Notes: generated by a model not told the origin, from the letters alone. DNA of 64,000 bases from Cricetomys ansorgei (GCA_026225945.1 JAMJFZ010003624.1:7602001-7666000); one strand, 5' to 3'. Counted from the first letter of the stretch, positions 1 through 12,238 are shown. Made by a program: numbers and translations.

Positions 1-290
1 AACGGACGGAGAATGTCCCTCAATAGAGGCTGAAAACAAATTCTTTTAAAGTGAAAGTCTGCATACAATCCTGAAGAAAATTACCGAGCAGGTTGTCTAA
101 GCTTTCTTTGTCGTACACACAGCATGCCACCATGGACTGGGGTTTAAGAGGCATATTTTTCTCCAAGGTAGCTTTCACTCCAGGGATTATTGTGCATGGA
201 ACTCAGAGACTTCAGCCATTCCCTGGCATCTTCTGTGTTTTAGTCCCAACAGAAATGGAGTTTTGCCCTTTGTCCCAAGTACCCATCACA
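1..290. other. Unassigned unique sequence
   Basis: No repeat, RNA gene or credible exon was recognised between the window edge and the first CA-rich tract. Confidence 0.4.
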
Positions 291-364
291 TGTGTGTGTG
301 CACGCACGTCCACGTGCATGCACACGCGTGCACACGCACATACACACACAGACACACACACACA
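291..364. repeat. Alternating TG/CA tract
   Basis: Starts as (TG)n and turns into (CA)n through mixed CACG/TGCA steps. Nearly every step alternates purine and pyrimidine, a sequence type that can adopt Z-DNA. Any open frame read through it is a by-product of the repeat. Confidence 0.9.
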
Positions 365-584
365 GGAAATGTGCTCAAGTGTGACAGTGCCTGATACATA
401 CTTTACAGACCGAAGTGGGTGGGACAAGCAGATGAAGAGTTCTGAGGTGCCTCACTTCAAGATGACAAAGAAGACTACTAATCAGGGAGCATGAAATATC
501 TAGGAAGCCACCCTGGCTCAATTAAAATCCAACTTTGATGAGATATTTTGTTTAAAGAGAGAAATAATGTCTCTTCAGTGAGCA

Positions 585-607
585 CCCCCCCCCCAACACA
601 CACACAG
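585..607. repeat. C10 run followed by (CA)n
   Basis: Ten consecutive C residues followed by a short CA run. Confidence 0.8.
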
Positions 608-1350
608 CTGCTCTGGGGGAAGCAGGTGGTTGAATTTACCCTGAGGGCTTCAGAAATATTAATATTTAAGCCTCTCACGTTTCACTAAAGTTCACGGCAG
701 CTTCCTAATGCCTGGAGGAAGACACAGCAGGAAAATCACAAGCCACAAAGTGGGGAATACCTTTTAATTTAGCCAGAGCGGGTCTGTTTAGCTGAATCCA
801 GGTCTCAGCCTCTCTTATTTGCTGCTAGCTCACAAAGGCAGCCTATTAGAATATCAAAGCTGGCCCCTTCCTCTCTGCTCCGCAAAGACATAACATGTCA
901 TCAGGAGGCAGGGTTTGCCAGGGCCCTGATTTGTTTGTCTAGACTCTGGCCATTGAACTCTGTTTATTTCTAAACATGGTGTGGAATGGCAGCAAATCAA
1001 AGAGGTTTCTGAGAGCCTGGGAGACCCTTCTTCCCCGAGGGCTGCCAAGGTCATCAAGTCATTCTGACTTCTCAGTTCCCACTGCTTTTAGAGGTCTGCT
1101 TTCCCAGGGTCCAGGGGCTGACCACTAGACTACCCTTTTCAGCTTTTCCTGACCCTGGACCTGGCCTTGAACCATTTGTAGCCTTGAGAGCTCCTTCCCA
1201 CTATTGTTCCAGTGGGCAGTACTTAAAAGTTATATTCCAGCTGCTGTATGTAGAGGTCACGAGGAATGACCAGTGATTAACATATGAAAATGGAACATGA
1301 TAGGAAAACACTGTCAATCACAGCATGAGTGTACCAAAAAAATGTCATAT
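608..1350. other. Unassigned unique sequence
   Basis: About 740 bases with ordinary base composition and no repeat family, RNA gene or domain-bearing frame that I recognise. Confidence 0.4.
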
Positions 1351-1502
1351 GTGCATGCACACACACACACACATTCATATACACAGGCCCACAGACATAT
1401 ATTCACACACGTTCACAGGCACACAGACATATACACACACAGGCATACAGAAATATACCCCCACACACGCACAGGTATATACAGACATGTACCCATACAC
1501 GA
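1351..1502. repeat. Degenerate CA/TATACA microsatellite
   Basis: A pure CA core near 1357-1373 is followed by interrupted CACA/CATATA units. Short open frames on both strands rich in His, Thr and Tyr or in Cys and Val come only from the repeat. Confidence 0.85.
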
Positions 1503-2876
1503 AGGCATCTGGACAGTACCTTCTCCTCAAGATAAGATTGTGATCTTTAAAGAAACTGGTCAGGTTCATTTTAAGGGCGATGTAATCAGCAGATCCAGTT
1601 ATCATCCTTATGCACAATTTGTTGTTAGACTGATTTTTAATATTTCAATTCCTGACTTCTGCAAAGACTAGATACAGCAGATACAGCAGATACAATAAAA
1701 AGGACCCTTGCCATTTCCTTTAGAGTGTAGAGCACAACTTGATTGTGAAAGCAAAAGAACCTTCATTGCTCTAAAAAAGAATTGCCTTCAAGGAAAATCA
1801 GCTCTCCAGTGGAATACTTATGAAACGCATTGATTTTGTGAAGGGAAAAATCAATGAGTTCTATCCCCAGCAACATTAAAAAAAAAAAAAATGGAAGAGA
1901 CGTATAAGTTTAGAAAGATACTTGACACCAATGTGGAGGAAGAGGGTTTTTGATGGGGAAGGCCTAAGCACCAAGTCCACAGGACCCTCACGTGCTATCT
2001 AAATGGAAGGCTATAAATGTAATCTGAGTTTCTCTTCTCCTGAGCTGTAAACCATTAGCCCAGACGACTGCTAAACACAACAAAACAAAACACTTCGGAA
2101 GGAAGCTCAGCTTCTGTCTGGTAGCGATTTAGTTATCATTCACCAGACAAGAAACTGATGGGCTCAAAAGCACTCAGATCTTGAAATGAGGGCCTGGACC
2201 TCCTAGGTCTTCCTTTGTGGAAGTCTGAAAGTGATCAACAGAAGATACGGCCCTAGCCAGCCCACCGCCGTCTCTTGTCTGCATGGAGAAGCTTGGACTG
2301 GAGACCTCTGATCCCAGAATTGTCAGTCATACTCAGGATAGTTCCAGGAAACCAGAGTGGGGCAAGAAGGCAGTCTAGATGGTCTTGAGCCATCATTTCC
2401 GAAGTACTTGAAATAGCACTAAAACCCCACAATGACGAGGTGGTCCTTATGTGCTGTCTCAATGAACCTGGGGAGAATGGGGCTCTAGTATGCTTCAGTC
2501 TTTAGAGAAAACTATTAATAAAGTCTGATACCCTGAATACCATCATCAACCCTGTCAAACACACCTGATTTAAGGACATCAAGACTAATGTATCGTTCAA
2601 GTCGGTCAGTGAGATTCTGTTTACCCATCTAGATAACATGGACCACCCCAGATCAGGATCCTAGAGTCTCTGCTTCTGATTTGATCCAGCAGCCACAGGT
2701 CCTACAAGGTAGATGTCTATAAATGCCAAAACAGTGGTTGAATTATAGTAAATTAAACTGAATATATTTCAAAGAACCATCCCAAAAGAGCAAACAGCCA
2801 TTTTCACCCAAGTTCATACAACAAAGTGTTTTGTTTAAAGATGAATGGATGAATATTAGACAAAAGCAGAAAAGGC
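1503..2876. other. Unassigned unique sequence
   Basis: Holds a small triplication of GATACAGCA near 1671-1690 and an A-run at 1878-1891. No gene or dated repeat was recognised. Confidence 0.4.
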
Positions 2877-3022
2877 AGCTGGGGAACGGTCGCTCATATC
2901 TGCAATCTCAGCACTTATGAGGCTAAGACAGGAGGATTACCATGAGTTCCAGGCCAGTCTAGGAGACATAATGAACTCCAGGCTAGCTTGGGCTACAGTG
3001 TGAGACCTTGTCTGAAAAACAA
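2877..3022 (+). repeat. B1-like 7SL-derived SINE (diverged)
   Basis: Carries the ordered 7SL-SINE landmarks: an A-box-like start, 'aatctcagcactta', 'gaggctaagacagga', 'gagttccaggccag', 'gctacagtgtgagacc' and a purine-rich tail. High divergence suggests an older B1 copy. Confidence 0.75.
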
Positions 3023-3989
3023 AGGCAGAAAAGACCTGTCTCCACACTCCAAACACTGACTTTTCTTTCCTTTTTTTTTTTTTTTTTAATTGTTGAAGGA
3101 GTCTTTGTTCAGAAGGCAGCAAGTTATAATTTAACTCTCGAGTTAACTATAGGTCCCCTTGTCTTTCAAGTCATACTAACAACACGATTTTTTTTTAACT
3201 AAACAAAGGAAAAATCATGTTATATAAAAGACCAAAACATGTTGTATACATGTACGAAATACCAAAGAATTAAAAAAATAATAACCACCTCTCTTCCCTA
3301 GCACCAATATACTAGCCATCAAAATAAGTCTGTGAGAGTCTTATCCACAGGGTCCATTAGCGTGAGCAACATAGGGGAGCACAACAGACAAACGTGTGCT
3401 TGACAAACACGGGAAAGCCACGAGCCTAAGAGCATCCGATGATTCAGTTAAAACCTCATTTGAGTACTCGGATAATCATTTCCCTCCTGGAAAAGAATCT
3501 TGGGACTTAAACCAAACCCAAGGACATAAACGCTGTCTTCCATTACAATGAAGAAAAGGGGGGGGCAGCCTGTCACAAACCCCACAAAAACCCAACGTTA
3601 AGAGAGAACTTTGAAAAAAGGAAAAAAGCACCTCTGAGACATGCCTCTTGAGCACAGTTCAGGTACACAGGAAGAGCACTTCAGTCAAAAACCTCCTCTG
3701 GGTCAAGAGAATAAAATCTTTAGGCTGTGTGGAGACACAACATTCCAGTTGGTGTTTCCCTCACTGGGCCTTGGCCCCGCCCCCCAGGAAGGCAGACTCA
3801 CCTTAAGCCAAGCTAAAAGAGGCAAGTGGGATACTGAGACCTTAGGAGATTCTGGACTGTTCTAGTGCTCCTAGAACCCCCAGTGCAGTAACTTACAGCC
3901 ACACAGCTGCCCACTTCCCTGACTTAGCCAGAAAAGCGTTAACTCCTTATTTTTCTTTCTGTATTTTTTTAAAGCATGCTTTCCTTAAC
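3023..3989. other. Unassigned sequence with T-run and G-run
   Basis: Includes a T-run near 3071-3087 and a seven-G run near 3560. No gene was recognised. Confidence 0.4.
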
Positions 3990-4350
3990 ACTTTGGGCTT
4001 CGCTCTGGGTTTGAGCACCCTGACTCTCCCTCCAAAGCCTCCCGTCCTGCCATGTGGCTGCTCATCTCCCACGGGTCTGACCTCCACTCGGGTTTAAACG
4101 CTATGGCTTTTCTCCTTCTCTCTCCCACCCTCTTTCTCCAGGCAGCAGCTGAGACTTACGGCTTGCCTGCCTGGGACAAGGGTTTTCGTTTTAAACTAAT
4201 AAAACTATCTTTGAGCCTCTATTTGAGTCCATTCTTAAATTACGTTATTAATGAGACTAAGAAACCCAAGAGAGGACCCCAACTCCCCCTGCGTCGCCTC
4301 CACACCCTCATAGGCACTCTAACTGTGTTGAACATTACTCCCCAACACTG
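3990..4350 (+). repeat. Possible retroviral-type LTR remnant
   Basis: The arrangement resembles an LTR U3-R-U5: a C-rich segment, then AATAAAA at 4198-4204, a GAGCCTC step and a stretch near 4250-4285 like the start of a U5 region. Exact ends, terminal TG/CA and a target duplication could not be fixed. It may equally be unique DNA that happens to contain a poly(A) signal. Confidence 0.25.
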
Positions 4351-4650
4351 ACCCCTCCTTAAGAAGCCACAAATCCCATTGGCTGTGGATGCACGTGAGG
4401 TCCCCACATGCGCCATGTTCTTTTTGAGCCTGTTGTAGACATTCCTCCCAGTCCAATCCAGACAAGGAAAACTCTTTAAAAATAAATTAACAAAGGATCC
4501 TTAGCTCCACTGGGTGTAAGACTAAGAATATATTTTTTTAAATTCTTTTTAGCCTTTTCCAAAGAATACTTTTTTTAAAGTTCTTTTTAGCTTTTTCCAA
4601 ATTTTTACAGGGATCAATTTTGCATTTAAAATCAGAGTTCATTATGCTCT

Positions 4651-4780
4651 TGTTTTTTCGTTTGTTTGTTTGTTTTCCAGATAAAGTCTTACATAGCTAA
4701 GGCTGACTTTGAACTGCTAATCCTCTGGCCTTTACTTCCCAAGGCCTAGAATTATAAGCATGTGCTACCATACCTGGCTT
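4651..4780 (-). repeat. B1-like SINE, reverse orientation
   Basis: Read in reverse it begins 'gccaggtatggtagcacatg' and ends in an A-rich tail (the GTTT-repeat side here). The internal 7SL landmarks are diverged. Confidence 0.6.
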
Positions 4781-4795
4781 ATCTGTACTTTAAAA

Positions 4796-4993
4796 ATTAT
4801 GTGTTTATGTGTATGAGAGAGGCATGTGTACAGGAGTGCATGTGGCACAGGAGTTCAGAAGAGAGTATCGGATTCCCTGGAGCTAGAGTTACAAGCAGTT
4901 GTGAGTTACCCAACATGGACACGAGGAACAAAACTCAGGCCCTCTACAAGGGCAGGGCCTGTTCTTAACCACTGAGTTAGTCTCTCCAACCCC
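4796..4993 (-). repeat. B3 SINE (tRNA-derived)
   Basis: The reverse strand begins with the B2/B3 head, ending here as 'tctctccaacccc', and passes through the B3-specific 'gagctagagttacaagcag' motif. The A-rich 3' side is at the low-coordinate end. Confidence 0.8.
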
Positions 4994-5095
4994 TTATGTG
5001 TTTATTATTATTGTTGTCGTTGTTGTTTTTATCCTACAATGGAATACAAGTTGAGGAATTAGTCAATTCGGTCCTCTGTGTGAATTTTTTTATTT

Positions 5096-5142
5096 TTGGT
5101 TGTGAGCCTAGCCTTTAGCGGCTGAGCCATCTCTCCAGCCCT
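5096..5142 (-). repeat. B2/B3-type head fragment
   Basis: Short match to the reverse complement of the GGGCTGGAGAGATGGCTCAG head, attached to a short TTTGGTTGTGAGCC stretch. It is truncated. Confidence 0.5.
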
Positions 5143-5417
5143 TGTGTAAATTCCATAAGAAACAACTCTGGGAAGATTTATCCCAGGCAGGCAGGCAGGT
5201 TTTATTTGCCCATTCATCCCTTCCAACCAGGGCCTGGGTCTCGAGTGTTCTCCTGGGATACAGATTGTTTCTACACCAGGTTGTCCAGTTGCTCATTTGC
5301 ACCGGTGTACGGTTGTGTGACCTGTTTCCTTTGTCTTCATACAATGTCCAGGAATCAGTTCTCGACACTACGAGACCTAACCTGGCACTAACATGTCACT
5401 CAAAAATTCCTGCTTGT

Positions 5418-5570
5418 GTCAGGCATGGTGGTGCAGGCCTTTTATCCCAGCAATGGGGAGGCAGAAAGAGGCAGGTGGATTTCTGTGAGTTCAAGGTCTA
5501 CACAGTGAATTTCAGGACAGCCAGAGCTACATGGTGAGACCTTCCCCCCCCCCCAAATAAATAAATAAAT
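5418..5570 (+). repeat. B1 SINE
   Basis: Full-length B1 layout from 'caggcatggtggtgcaggcc' to a C-run/AAAT tail at about 5548-5570. Confidence 0.85.
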
Positions 5571-5829
5571 CCTTCCTGAAGAAGCCACTGCCAACAGTTA
5601 CCTTGGGACAGCAATTTTCTTTGTGTGTCAGTAGCAAGCAACCACAGGAAGGACTTCACTGAAGAAACCCAAGAAATGCCTGAGGCAGGCGCAAAGATGC
5701 CTGGTCTCGTGTCCCTGTCCACAGGTACAGCACCGGTAAGACGGATCATTATTCCTTGTGGCTTCCTCCTCATCAGTCCCCGAATCCAACATTTTACTTT
5801 CAAATGATCCCCCTGAGCCCCCCCTTCTC

Positions 5830-5868
<39 letters not shown>

Positions 5869-5900
5869 TACACACACACGCGCACATACATACACACATA
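5830..5900. repeat. (CT)n(CA)n microsatellite
   Basis: A CT tract runs directly into a CA tract, followed by CATACA variants. Confidence 0.9.
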
Positions 5901-6049
5901 TTCCACATCAATATTGACACCACCCTAGTGGCCATGCAAACCCTCATGGTGTGAAGAACAGTGTCTCGTAGCACGTACTTTCTATCACAGTACTTTCCCC
6001 AGACACACTGCAAGCTCCGTGCTAGAATATTCTACCTCCTGGTCAATCT

Positions 6050-6050
<1 letters not shown>

Positions 6051-6088
<38 letters not shown>
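6051..6088. repeat. (TG)19 microsatellite
   Basis: Uninterrupted TG dinucleotide array of about 38 bases. Confidence 0.95.
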
Positions 6089-6091
<3 letters not shown>

Positions 6092-6689
6092 TACTCACAG
6101 TCCTTACTTTTCCCAAGTTGGTCAGCTTCCAATACAGCAGATAGAAGGCATGGGAGGTAAAGCAGCTTTCTACATCACGGGACGGGTACAACTTATATGC
6201 AGAGTTCGAGGAGGGAGGCAGGCAGGGAGAAAGCATTACAAACTACCCAGGCAAATGAGCAGAGCCAAGTCTGGATATCAGAACTGGCTATACAATTTGG
6301 AAGATCCGTTTAAAATGAAAACATGGGTCCTTTCTTCCCCCAAATATTGGAAATTCCAAGACTACCACAGTAGAACGTTAAACCCAGGTACGGGTTCCTT
6401 CTAAGCAAGGGAGTCTGCGTACCCGCCCAGATAACACATCTGTGCAGTTGGCTTTGTTGGCGGACAGTGGTGAGATCACTGGTTTTGCTATCTATATAAA
6501 CAGCAGAGCTGGGGAGGGAAAATAGGTGATGAAATAAGGAAAATGAAAATTCAAGTGGCCAAAGGATCTCCACTCCAGGCCAGCCTCGTGTGTGTAGACA
6601 GCAACAGACAGTTTCCAAATGCTTTCTTTTTCATATAGAAAACAGGACACTAATGTTACAGTACTGTGATGTTGGTCACTGTTATTTAT
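6089..6689. other. Unassigned unique sequence
   Basis: No repeat family or credible exon was recognised in about 600 bases. Confidence 0.35.
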
Positions 6690-7117
6690 AAAATATCGTG
6701 ATGGCTATTCTTGGCTATCAAGTTGGCTACGTCTGGAATTAACTAAAACCAAAAAATGTCTGGCACACACGCCTGGGAGGGATTTTTTTTTTCTCTTTTT
6801 CTTTTTCTTCTTCTTTTTTTTTTTTTTTTCCTTTTTGCTTAATTAGATCATTTAAAGAGGGACGATCTAAGATCTAAGATTCTAATCTGAATCTCTGAGG
6901 TGGGAAGACTCACCTTTAGTCTGGGCCACACCTCCCGGAAGCTATATGAAGGACACGGAAGAGGAAGGTTCACTCTCTTTGCCTCCGTAGCAAGTCCATT
7001 CACTGGCCTTAGAGCCTGCTTCTTCAGGATTCCGTAATACACTGAAGACCAGCTGACAGACACTGTTGAACTAGCTGGACCACAGCCTGTAAGTCATTCT
7101 AATAAATCCCTTTTATA

Positions 7118-7119
<2 letters not shown>

Positions 7120-7151
<32 letters not shown>
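7120..7151. repeat. (CA)16 microsatellite
   Basis: Pure CA run just after the AATAAAT signal of the LTR-like element. Confidence 0.95.
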
Positions 7152-7153
<2 letters not shown>

Positions 7154-7198
7154 TACAGATTTAGATAGATTCATTTCACAAGTTCTGTTACTCTAAAG

Positions 7199-7401
7199 CA
7201 GTGGTTCTCAACCTATGGGTAATAACCCCTTTGTGTGTCAAACAACCCTTTCCCAGGGGTCACCTAAGACCATCTGCCTATCAGATATTTACATTATAAT
7301 TCATAACAGTAGCGAAATTACAGTCGTGAAGTAGCAACAAAAATAACTTTATGGTTGGGGGTCGGGACAACATGAGGAACTATATTAAAGGGTCGCAGCA
7401 T
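7199..7401 (+). mobile_element. URR1-type hAT DNA transposon (non-autonomous)
   Basis: The left end matches the URR1 terminal repeat (CAGTGGTTCTCAACC). The internal blocks 'ggggtcacctaagaccat', 'atatttacattataattcat' and 'agtagcaacaaaaataac' are characteristic of this rodent family. It encodes nothing. The expected right terminal repeat is missing, and the sequence passes straight into the tail of the host LTR-like element. Confidence 0.88.
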
Positions 7402-7422
7402 TGGGAACCCTGACCAATACAA

Positions 7423-8384
7423 ACATAATTACCAGTTCCTGCTTTTGCAGATGATGAGAATGTTTAATGTACCCTGAGTCCAATCCAAGAGGGCAGTTTC
7501 ACTGTAACAGAGCTGGACAGAACTCAAATCATTTTGGAGAACAAACTCACAAAGCCATAATTTTCTCTCCTTTTAGTCAGGTTCGGATAGATGTTAGTTG
7601 TGAATGAATTTGAATTTTTCTGAGCAGCCAAATATGCTGAATAATGTTCTCTTCCTGGAAACCCATGCACCATGCCAGGCCCACGCTCCCACCAGGACCA
7701 GCCCACCCCCCAAACCCCCAACAAGATCCCAGGAGCCTCTCAAGCCAGCCTTCATGGAATTCTCCAGCTTCCTTCGTTCCCACAATACCCTCCTCCCGGT
7801 TTCGGCAGGGATCCCAACATGTAAATTTATATACATATTTTTTTTAAAACCAATTATCTTCCTTTTATGTTCAAAAAGGGGTTGGAGCTGAGTTGTTTTT
7901 TTTTTTTTTTTTAACAAAATTCATAGGCTCCAGCATCTCTCCAAGCTGGATTCCCCATTCTTCATAAGCAGTTAAAGAAATGAAAGTGCCCAGGGACTCT
8001 CCAGCCTGCCAAGGCCAGAAACTGCTCCGCAATGTAAATTGCTCTTTAAGGAGAAAAGAGAAAACATCAAAATTCTAAAACTGGCTCTCAAAAAGGCATG
8101 CTGAGGTGGATGGATAGTTTGCGGAGCTGTAAAAAACATATTCTGGCCTTGTATGAACATATCCTTGGCTTTCAAACATATGAGCCACATCATTATTAAT
8201 GGTTCGGCCTATACACTGCCGGGTTCTCCCATCTCCCTTATCAAGCCCGCATGCAGCACAGTGCCTCTCTGGGGACACTAAGCAAACACATGAAATTCCA
8301 AGGGCCTGCAGCTCAAGTAGGCAACTTCTTCATTCCAAGTAGCTGTATTTCATGCGGAAGAGGCCTGGAGAGAGCTACGATTGA
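7423..8384. other. Unassigned unique sequence
   Basis: Contains a T-run near 7897-7913. The overlapping open frames at 7594-7917 have low complexity and no recognisable domain. Confidence 0.4.
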
Positions 8385-8561
8385 TTGACAGCCTACTGCA
8401 GGCGATGTCCTGTTTTAAGCGGTTCCGTGAATGATGGCTCATCATGTCTTCCAAGGGGAGCTCCAATTTAAACGCAGGTGATTTCCTTAGGCTCACACAG
8501 CTGGTCCGAAGGAGAGATGGGATTCAAACCCACATCACCAGGACCCTAAACCTTCCACCCA
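8385..8561 (-). repeat. MIR SINE remnant
   Basis: Carries the reverse MIR core, including 'ggctcacacagctggt' and 'gggattcaaacccacatc', with heavy divergence as expected for a mammal-wide repeat. Confidence 0.65.
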
Positions 8562-8600
8562 CCGCCATGACTGGTACAGTGGCTAAGCCGATGACAGACT

Positions 8601-8775
8601 GACTGCACACTCCAAACTTAAGGAGAGGGCCAGCCTTCCATAAGCTGGGTAGCTTTGAGCAAGTAACTTAACATGTGAGTTTCAATGTCCAATACCATAT
8701 GGAGAGATTTAAAGATCTGAATGAATTAACACACATGAAGCCTTTGGGACATTTGGGTGGTACATAGAAAGTGGG
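8601..8775 (+). repeat. MIR SINE remnant
   Basis: Shows the MIR order 'tttgagcaagtaacttaaca', 'gaatgaattaacacacatga' and 'ggtacatagaaagt'. It lies next to another MIR in the opposite orientation. Confidence 0.7.
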
Positions 8776-10875
8776 TAGAAGGTGTTAGGTACTGGGACAT
8801 GCCCAAAAGCATGTCAGAAGGAGGACTGGAACTCTGTGACGTTCTTTTGATGTCAAAGAAGTGGAATCCATCTGGAAAGCTATGGAACCCCATTGACAGC
8901 CCCATATCCCGCCCCATCACCCTCTGAGATGGGATGATATCAAATGCAAGCAGCAGGGCAGAGCCAGCAGGTGGCCAGTGACAACCCATATTTCCTGTGA
9001 CAGGACTTCCAATGCCTTCCGTGGAGCACCACAGAAAGAATTAACAGGACCGCTCCTGTGGCAGAAGCAGCAGGTTCCCTTGCCTCATCCGTGCTTCTGA
9101 GAAAAGCCATCAAATTGGTGAAGCTTTGCAAATTCTAGGGGAGTGTTTCAGAGAGTGCCTTATTCACTCCCTTTTACGAGTATAATAAAATGGTTGGGTG
9201 ATACCAGAGAACCTGCCATCTCCCAAACCAATCCCTGGAGGTCCCCCAAGGGAGGGCCACCCTGGAACCAGAAGAACTTTCCCAGTGTGGAGCCTCTGAC
9301 ATTTTTATCAGCAACACAACTGGTTTTCCTTGAAGCTTCATCACAGAGATTAATGGTTCAATTTGCAGCTGCTTAATAGCAACCTAGGGAGCTCTCCCTC
9401 CTGTTGTTGGCCCGGGCCAAGCCCCAGGGATTTGTGGTTAATGGGGCAGGTAGAGAGGCTGTTTCTTTCCCCTTGACTGAGTGTGTTAATGCTGATCTGC
9501 TCCTCTATCATTCAGCTGTGTCTCAATCTCAGTGTTGCTCAGGTGGAATGTTGCTCCGCACGTCTCTATCAATGCCAGCTATTGAATCTCTAGAAACTGA
9601 TAACTTCAGCAAATGCCCAGCTGGCTGCTTCTGAGGAACACATCCCCACGGAGGTAGATAGCAACAGAAGGCCTAAAGCAAGAACAAAAAACGATTCTCA
9701 GGCTTCCCGGTACAACTGTTATCTTGTACAGTATCTATAGCCTCATTGGTGGCTTTGCTGGGGACACGGGAATCCCCAAGATCAGACAAGAAAGGGCTTG
9801 ATTTTGCTTTTAGTTTCTCTGAAGCCTCCTCTCCTCTCTCTGCACCATATGCATGCCTTCCTGTTCACTCTCTTGTGTATTTTATTTACCCTTTCAGAGA
9901 AGTGGTCCCCTCAGGAAAGCACATCTTTGGGGACAATGCCGTGATCCTAACTTGTGTTTGAGTCTATCATATTGGAGAATATTTGTCACAGAGAGCCTGG
10001 AAGTCTACTCCTTAGGACACAGCCACCTTGCCCAGTGTTATGGGCCACAGCTTTGCCTAAGGTTAGCCCTGTAGCTGTCTCAGGAGAAGAAGGCTCACTG
10101 ACAACCTTCCCAGCCATTGGCTGCATTGGAGAGGGGCTTCTCATGCTGGGTAGTTGGGGTGGGGCAGGTGGGGGATGGGGAATGCACAATGTTGGAACCA
10201 GGGATTGCCCATTACTTACAAGAAATATCAGTTGACTTTGCTTGGGGACCACAGAGGGACTGGGATTCCATGGCTTTCTAAAGTCCTGTTCTGTTTGGGG
10301 AGTGCTGTTTCTGGGGATGTTTTGGGATGGTGAAGATGGTGAAGTCCATAGAGATTCAGTCCTAGAGATTCCAAGTCAGGAGATACAGGCCCCAAACAGT
10401 TCTGTGACCTGTTCTCTCCGTGCGGTGAAATTCTGCTTCTGTCATGCCAACAAACACCTTGCGTGAGGGGGGGCCACCTGAGTCCTGTGTGGTAAGTTTC
10501 GGCTAGTGTTCTGTTTGGATCCGGTGACAGAGTGCTTCCGCATTGAGTGGAGCACTAGACTGGATTGGACCTTCGCCAACGATGCTGCTCCAAAAGCGCC
10601 AGCTTTGGGAGCTCAGCCTGAGCCTTCTGTTTTGCTCATGTGAGTATGTGTCCTCACAGGTTGTGCATCAAAAAATGGACTATTGATTATTTCCCCCAAT
10701 AAAAGATATTTCTAACATACTTTATCATTAAGTACTCAGTCTGGGGGGAACCTACCTATCTGCCACGGTTGAATTGAGTCTGGAATAATGCCTTCGTGTG
10801 TAAACCCAGTTAGGACCTTTAAAAATAATTCTCTTATGTCTGGAGTCTCAGTTCCTGTCTTAACACCAACAAACG
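8776..10875. other. Repeat-free stretch, no gene recognised
   Basis: About 2.1 kb with almost no interspersed repeats. The part at 9390-9640 has CAGCTG-type E-boxes and GATAAC and could be conserved non-coding DNA, but this cannot be judged without alignment. The open frames are short and have no family signature. Confidence 0.35.
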
Positions 10876-10952
10876 GAGCTTGGGGATTAGCCCAGCGGTG
10901 AAGCACAAACTTGGTGTGCTCAAGGACCAGTGCTTGGTACCAGTGCTTGAAA
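10876..10952 (+). repeat. ID element (tRNA-Ala/BC1-type SINE)
   Basis: Has the ID order: 'gcttggggattagcccagcg', an acceptor-like middle and 'ggaccagtgcttggtacca'. Diverged, with no clean A-tail. Confidence 0.6.
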
Positions 10953-11276
10953 TGGGGTGAGGTAGACCTGAACTCTTGGTGTTTTAAAAACATAACTCTA
11001 AGGATACACAGCTCTCCCACCTCCCCCGAGTCCTCCCCCCACCCCCTCCTTCTCTTGGGCATTCTCCACTTGCAAGAGAACAAACACTTGGGCAGTTCTT
11101 TTCGGCTTGCAGAGCCAAGGGTCTTTGGCCAGTGACTTACAGATGAGTTCCAGGAACAGGCTCATGTTACTTACTTAGCTTACACACTGTAAATCCAGCT
11201 TTAAACCCCAGTAACTTCCTCTTTCTCCACCCTTCGAGTTGCCTAGCTCCCTCACCACCTCCAACTCTTGGCACAC
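10953..11276. other. Unassigned sequence
   Basis: C-rich near 11020-11050. No feature was recognised. Confidence 0.35.
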
Positions 11277-11420
11277 ATTCATTTATTCAGCAAATATTTA
11301 CTTAAGCACCTGTAGACAATGTGCTGACTCAAGACCCTATCTTGTAACTAAATCAGCTTCTGTCTTTGGCCCACATAAATTCCTCCTTCATAGAAGCGGA
11401 GACACTGTGGGTTTTTTGTT
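11277..11420 (-). repeat. L2 LINE 3' end remnant
   Basis: Starts 'attcatttattcagcaaata', the reverse of the L2 3' terminus, and continues through 'aatcagcttctgtctttgg', matching the order of L2 3' UTR sequence. Confidence 0.6.
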
Positions 11421-12111
11421 GTTTTTTTTTTTTTTTTAACTGATAAGCGGCTATGAAAACCTTCATATCGTCCTATGGTAACCTCCAAGGACTATCTTGT
11501 ACAGTTCATTAACTTGGTCTCAAACTCCCGATGGGGTCTAAAGGGGATTAGCTAGGCTAGGTTAACATGCGCAGGACGTTCTAAACACAAGAGGAAGGGC
11601 CATCCACAGAGCGTTCATATGTCTCGTCGCTCTTTCTCTGTCTCGTGAACTTTCTCGGCCAATGATAAGGTCATCAGGACCTGAGCTGAGGTTGGAGCCA
11701 GAGAAACTGACCGAGAGGGTGTACCTGGAGCCGAAGATGCATTCCTCCACCACCACGGAGCAAGGAACCTAATAGCTGTAGTCTGCCAAGTGGGTTTCCT
11801 GGGTGAAACACATGCAGCGCACATGTCGTATAAGTGGGCGCTGTTAACCCAACGTGATAAGTCTACGTCTCTGTTAGTCCATTCCATCTTTATCTAAAAG
11901 TAATCCCCTTGTGTGCTTCCTCTATATATTAGATTCTCATTTTAATATGTCTTTTCGGGCTTTTCGTTTACCACGTTTAGCATTTCTTATGAAGGCTGCC
12001 TGCCTCTCACAAGCTGCTGGCTTCCTCATTTGTTGCAGGTCTAACATAGACAGTGCATCTTGCCCATGTTGAATAAGTAAGCAAGTCATGCACAATTACG
12101 TGCACTTGGGG
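11421..12111. other. Unassigned sequence
   Basis: Begins with a T-run near 11425. No repeat or gene was recognised afterwards. Confidence 0.35.
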
Positions 12112-12238
12112 GGACGGCAAGACGGTCTGGTGATGCGAGTTCCCGCCTGGGTGGAAGGAGAGAACTGATTCCCACAAGTTGTCTTCCCAGCTTCACATGC
12201 ACGCCACGGCGTGTGTGCATGCACGCTCACATACACAC
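12112..12238 (+). repeat. B2/B4-related SINE, 3' portion
   Basis: The segment 'gtggaaggagagaactgatt' then 'cacaagttgtcttcccagct' and a CA-rich tail is the 3' half of a common rodent tRNA-derived SINE. The head is degenerate. Confidence 0.5.

Larger units (their letters stand above)
6690..7422 (+). repeat. MaLR/LTR-like rodent element, split by URR1
   Basis: Begins 'tggctattcttggctatca', contains a T-rich insert at 6788-6838, the conserved 'gaagaccagctga' block, an AATAAAT signal near 7100 and a CA tract at 7120-7151. Its expected tail ('agttctgttactcta...gaaccctgaccaatac') is split by the URR1 transposon. The copy at 22960-23860 is the same family. I place it with rodent LTR-type repeats but cannot name the subfamily. 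Confidence 0.65.
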
